The notes under the pieces: model-generated
What the model saw: only the letters and a program-made list of their open reading frames with translations
The model's database searches: none
What the model was told of the DNA's origin: nothing
Position numbers and translations under genes: made by a program
Shown here: in pieces, positions 61,550 through 64,000 of the stretch
Layout of the letters: the number at the start of each line of letters is the position of its first letter
Numbering within the stretch: position 1 is the stretch's first letter
From: Nocardioides pantholopis
GTDB lineage: Bacteria > Actinomycetota > Actinomycetes > Propionibacteriales > Nocardioidaceae
DNA: 64,000 bases
Assembly: GCF_003710085.1 (NCBI RefSeq)
Contig: NZ_CP033324.1
Span: 2,853,501-2,917,500 of the forward strand
Direction of reading: 5' to 3'

Positions 61550-64000
61550 TCAGCCGGCCGGGACCGCCTCGGTCACCCGGTGGATCGAGGACAGGTGCGT
61601 CTCGGTGTGCTTGGTGATGACCAGCAGGTCGTCCATGTGCGGCTCCAGGCCGGTGACCTTGTCCAGCGGGACGCCGATGATCAGCTGGAAGCCCAGCCCG
61701 CGCCAGGCCTGGACGGCGCGGCCGGCGAACTCCGAGTCGGCCTTGACGAAGCCCTCGTCGAGGAAGACCGGGGCGAACCGGGGCCGGGAGCGCATCTCGT
61801 CGCCGAGCCGGAAGCGCAGCGCGGAGCCGACGATGAACGCGACCAACTCCTGGCTCTCGCCGCCGCTCTTCTCCCCCAGCGTCCGGTACGTCGACTTCAG
61901 CTCGCCGGTCAGCCGGTCGTAGCGCTCGGCGCTGACCTCCACGTGCCGGCGTACGTCGAGCAGCCGGTCGCGGTCGCCGGCCCGGTCGCCGTCCGAGCCC
62001 GGGCGCAGCTGCGCCATGAACCGCGAGAGCTGGGTGAAGCGCTGCTCCAGCTCCTCCTCGCCCAGGTCGCGGCCGGTCCCGCGGGACAGCTCGCGCAGGT
62101 CGCGCAGGAAGACCTGCACGTGCGCGGGCGCCAGCCGGCGCAGCCGGATCCGGAGCCGGTCCTTCTCCGCGCCGAACTCCAGGCGCCGCAGGATCGCGTT
62201 GATCGGCTCCAGCCGGTCCTCGATCTCCTCCACCGACGCCGACATCGCGCCGGCCAGCGGCACCAGGTCCTGGCCGCTCCACTCGGTGAGCCGGCGCCGC
62301 CACTCCGAGCGGCGCTGGGCCAGGCCGGTCGACTCGGCGTCGGCGAGGATCCGCGCGAAGTCCGGGTAGGACTCGGCGGTCGTGCCGAGGTTCGGGTCGG
62401 CCCAGTGCAGCTGGTAGGCGCGGAAGATCGCCGACAGCTCCCGGTCGACCTGCTCGATCTCGAACTGGGCGCCGGAGACCGCCGACGACAGCCGGGCCTG
62501 CAGGCGCCCCGAGCTCTCGTGGAACCGGTCCAGGTCCTCGGGGTCGTCGGGTGCGGCCGCCTCGGCGAACTCGGCGTCCAGCCGGACCGCCTGCTCGTCG
62601 TCGAGCGTGACAGTCCCGGAGCGCTCGATGCGCTCCAGCTCGTCGTTGACGAGGTCCTCGGAGTCCACGAGCTCGGCGTGCTCGGCGTCCAGGCGGTTGC
62701 GGCGCTCGCCGAGCTGGTAGCGCTGCCGGCGGGCCTCCTCCAGCCGCCCGGAGAGCTCCTCGATCTGGCCCTCGAGGGTGCTGAGCCGGTCGTCGGTCGA
62801 GAGGATCTCGGTGCGCCGCCGGTCCAGGTCGGCGATCCGCGCCTCGCAGGCCGCGACGTCGACGTCGTCGAAGCCCTGCGTGCGGACCGCGTCGTACGCC
62901 GCCCGGCGCCGCTCCAGCAGTCGGGTGGCGTTCTCGACGTCCTCCAGGCGGGTGTCCAGCTCGTCGAGCCGCTCGGCCAGCGACGCCAGCTCGGCGTCGA
63001 TCTCGGCGAGCGCGTCGGCGTTGGAGAAGCCGATGATGTTGCGCTGCTCGCCGCGACCGTGGGAGCCGCGGCGTCCCTGCCGGGTCTGGCCGGCCAGGCT
63101 GACCCGGTAGCCGCCACCGGCGAGGTCCGCGGCGTCCTCGACGCACAGCGCGTTGCGGCCCGGCTCGGCGACGTGGCGCGCCACCCAGCCGCGGAACGGC
63201 GACTCGGCGAAGGCGAGCTTGCCGGCGACCCGCTCGGGATCGAGCAGGTCGGGCCCGGCCAGGCCCAGCTCCGCGCCCTCGAACGTGAGCCGGCCGCGCA
63301 GCCGCAGCGAGTCGATCGCTGTCGAGAACTGCTCGAGCTTCTCGGCCGGCACCAGCATCAGCCGCGCCGTCCCGGACAGCACTGTCTCGATCGCCTGGCG
63401 CCAGCGGGACTCCTCCGGCGCGACGTCGATGAGCTCGGCCACGAACGGCAGCTCGGTCAGCGACAGCCCGCTCGCGCGGGCCACCTCGCGGCGCAGCGCG
63501 TGCAGGTGCTCGGGCACCCGGCCCGAGCGGCCGGCGAGCGAGGCGCGCTCGCCCTGGAGCTCGGTACGGCGGGCCAGCAGCGGGTAGCGGGAGCCGACGA
63601 CCTCGTCGCGCTGCGCCACCAGGTCGGTGTCCGCGGGCTGCGCCAACCACTGCTCGGCGCGCCCGACGAGCGCGGTGAACGCCTCCCGGGAGGCGAGCAC
63701 GTCCTCGGGGTCGGCCGCCGCTGCCCCGTCCGCCTCCTCCAGCACCGCCAGCGCGGCCAACCGCTCCAGCAGCGTCTCGCGGCGGGCCCGGCGCTCCTCG
63801 AGCACCAGCCGCTCCCGCTCCAGGTCGGCGTCCAGGCGCTCGACGCCGGCGCCGCCCGCGGCGCGGTGCTGCTCCTTGGCGGCCTCGAGGTCGGCGTCCA
63901 GGGAGGTCACGGCGCGGTCGGCGGCCTGGAGCTCGTCGAGCACCGCCCGCCGGGCCTGGCGGTTGGCCTCCACGCCGGTGCTCAGCAGCCGGGCGTGGGT
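61550..64000 (-). CDS. JetC/MksB-like SMC ATPase, partial (Wadjet-type)
   Basis: C-terminal 817 or so residues of an SMC-like ATPase; the frame is open through the right edge, so the N-terminal Walker A half is missing. Long coiled-coil arms flank a hinge-like region (about 63.0-63.5 kb). The ABC signature is LGEKSGGESQELVAFIVG, the Walker B APVFLDEGFVKADSEFAGRA, and the tail LIIGVPLDKVTGLEPHMDDL with VITKHTETHL is strongly JetC/EptC-like. JetC works with JetA and JetB to extrude plasmid loops, and JetD cuts them. No jetD lies downstream here: the next gene is a SpoIIE phosphatase. Related MukB/SbcC families are the alternative. Confidence 0.88.
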   Translation of the reverse strand, partial: THARLLSTGVEANRQARRAVLDELQAADRAVTSLDADLEAAKEQHRAAGGAGVERLDADLERERLVLEERRARRETLLERLAALAVLEEADGAAAADPEDVLASREAFTALVGRAEQWLAQPADTDLVAQRDEVVGSRYPLLARRTELQGERASLAGRSGRVPEHLHALRREVARASGLSLTELPFVAELIDVAPEESRWRQAIETVLSGTARLMLVPAEKLEQFSTAIDSLRLRGRLTFEGAELGLAGPDLLDPERVAGKLAFAESPFRGWVARHVAEPGRNALCVEDAADLAGGGYRVSLAGQTRQGRRGSHGRGEQRNIIGFSNADALAEIDAELASLAERLDELDTRLEDVENATRLLERRRAAYDAVRTQGFDDVDVAACEARIADLDRRRTEILSTDDRLSTLEGQIEELSGRLEEARRQRYQLGERRNRLDAEHAELVDSEDLVNDELERIERSGTVTLDDEQAVRLDAEFAEAAAPDDPEDLDRFHESSGRLQARLSSAVSGAQFEIEQVDRELSAIFRAYQLHWADPNLGTTAESYPDFARILADAESTGLAQRRSEWRRRLTEWSGQDLVPLAGAMSASVEEIEDRLEPINAILRRLEFGAEKDRLRIRLRRLAPAHVQVFLRDLRELSRGTGRDLGEEELEQRFTQLSRFMAQLRPGSDGDRAGDRDRLLDVRRHVEVSAERYDRLTGELKSTYRTLGEKSGGESQELVAFIVGSALRFRLGDEMRSRPRFAPVFLDEGFVKADSEFAGRAVQAWRGLGFQLIIGVPLDKVTGLEPHMDDLLVITKHTETHLSSIHRVTEAVPAG

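Overview
The window is 64 kb of very GC-rich, gene-dense bacterial DNA with no mobile element, CRISPR array or rRNA. Gene content points to an actinobacterium, most likely Nocardioides or a close relative (an inference from content, not from a database search). Supporting markers are a Kgd-type E2-E1 fusion, WhiB1, an RsrA/SigR pair, a mycothiol-linked DinB-like enzyme, SodN with its protease, the 24-residue ribosomal protein bL37 and a DUF222-HNH protein. Many genes begin 6-8 nt after a TANNNT -10 box, so leaderless mRNA is common here.

Layout. 1-6.1 kb (minus strand): argS-lysA and hom-thrC for arginyl-tRNA charging and lysine/threonine synthesis. A quinone-oxidoreductase-like gene splits this cluster and carries its own MerR/SoxR-style promoter. 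6.2 kb: tRNA-Arg(CCG). 6.5-8.1 kb: LCP-family cell-wall protein and a lipoprotein. 8.35-13 kb: kgd, a DUF6104 gene and an acetoacetate decarboxylase-like gene. 13-16 kb: SDR, zinc-type dehydrogenase and malic enzyme. 16-18.4 kb: sodX/sodN (nickel SOD), then an anti-sigma kinase and a SigB/SigF-type sigma factor.

18.4-31.3 kb: a MarR operon, whiB1 facing pdtaS, a DUF2785 protein, an acetolactate-synthase-like enzyme, GNAT, thioesterase, bL37, rsrA-sigR, an alpha/beta hydrolase, SRAP protease, DoxX, aroA and rsgA. The order whiB1-pdtaS-sigR/rsrA-SRAP-aroA-rsgA recalls the Mycobacterium tuberculosis Rv3219-Rv3228 block. 31.3-35.8 kb: DUF2231, hisN, CBS pair, FKBP, S4 protein, DUF445 and a cytidylyltransferase-like protein. 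35.9-41.9 kb: exported proteins (HExxH metalloprotease, beta-helix lipoprotein, and a GH3 glycosidase whose signal peptide is out of frame). 42-47 kb: ABC-F, trmL, SRPBCC, sodC and DUF222-HNH.

47-55.5 kb: DUF1838 protein and alkylsulfatase (divergent), a small DNA polymerase A-like protein, an ArsR-SRPBCC-RibD operon and poorly characterised proteins. 55.5-58 kb: a polar amino-acid ABC transporter. 58-61.4 kb: epimerase, PIG-L deacetylase, DUF1918 and a GAF-SpoIIE phosphatase. 61.5-64 kb: the C-terminal two thirds of a JetC/MksB-like SMC ATPase, probably the edge of a Wadjet-type anti-plasmid locus that continues past the window. A 55-bp palindromic repeat occurs twice (34.0 and 47.0 kb).
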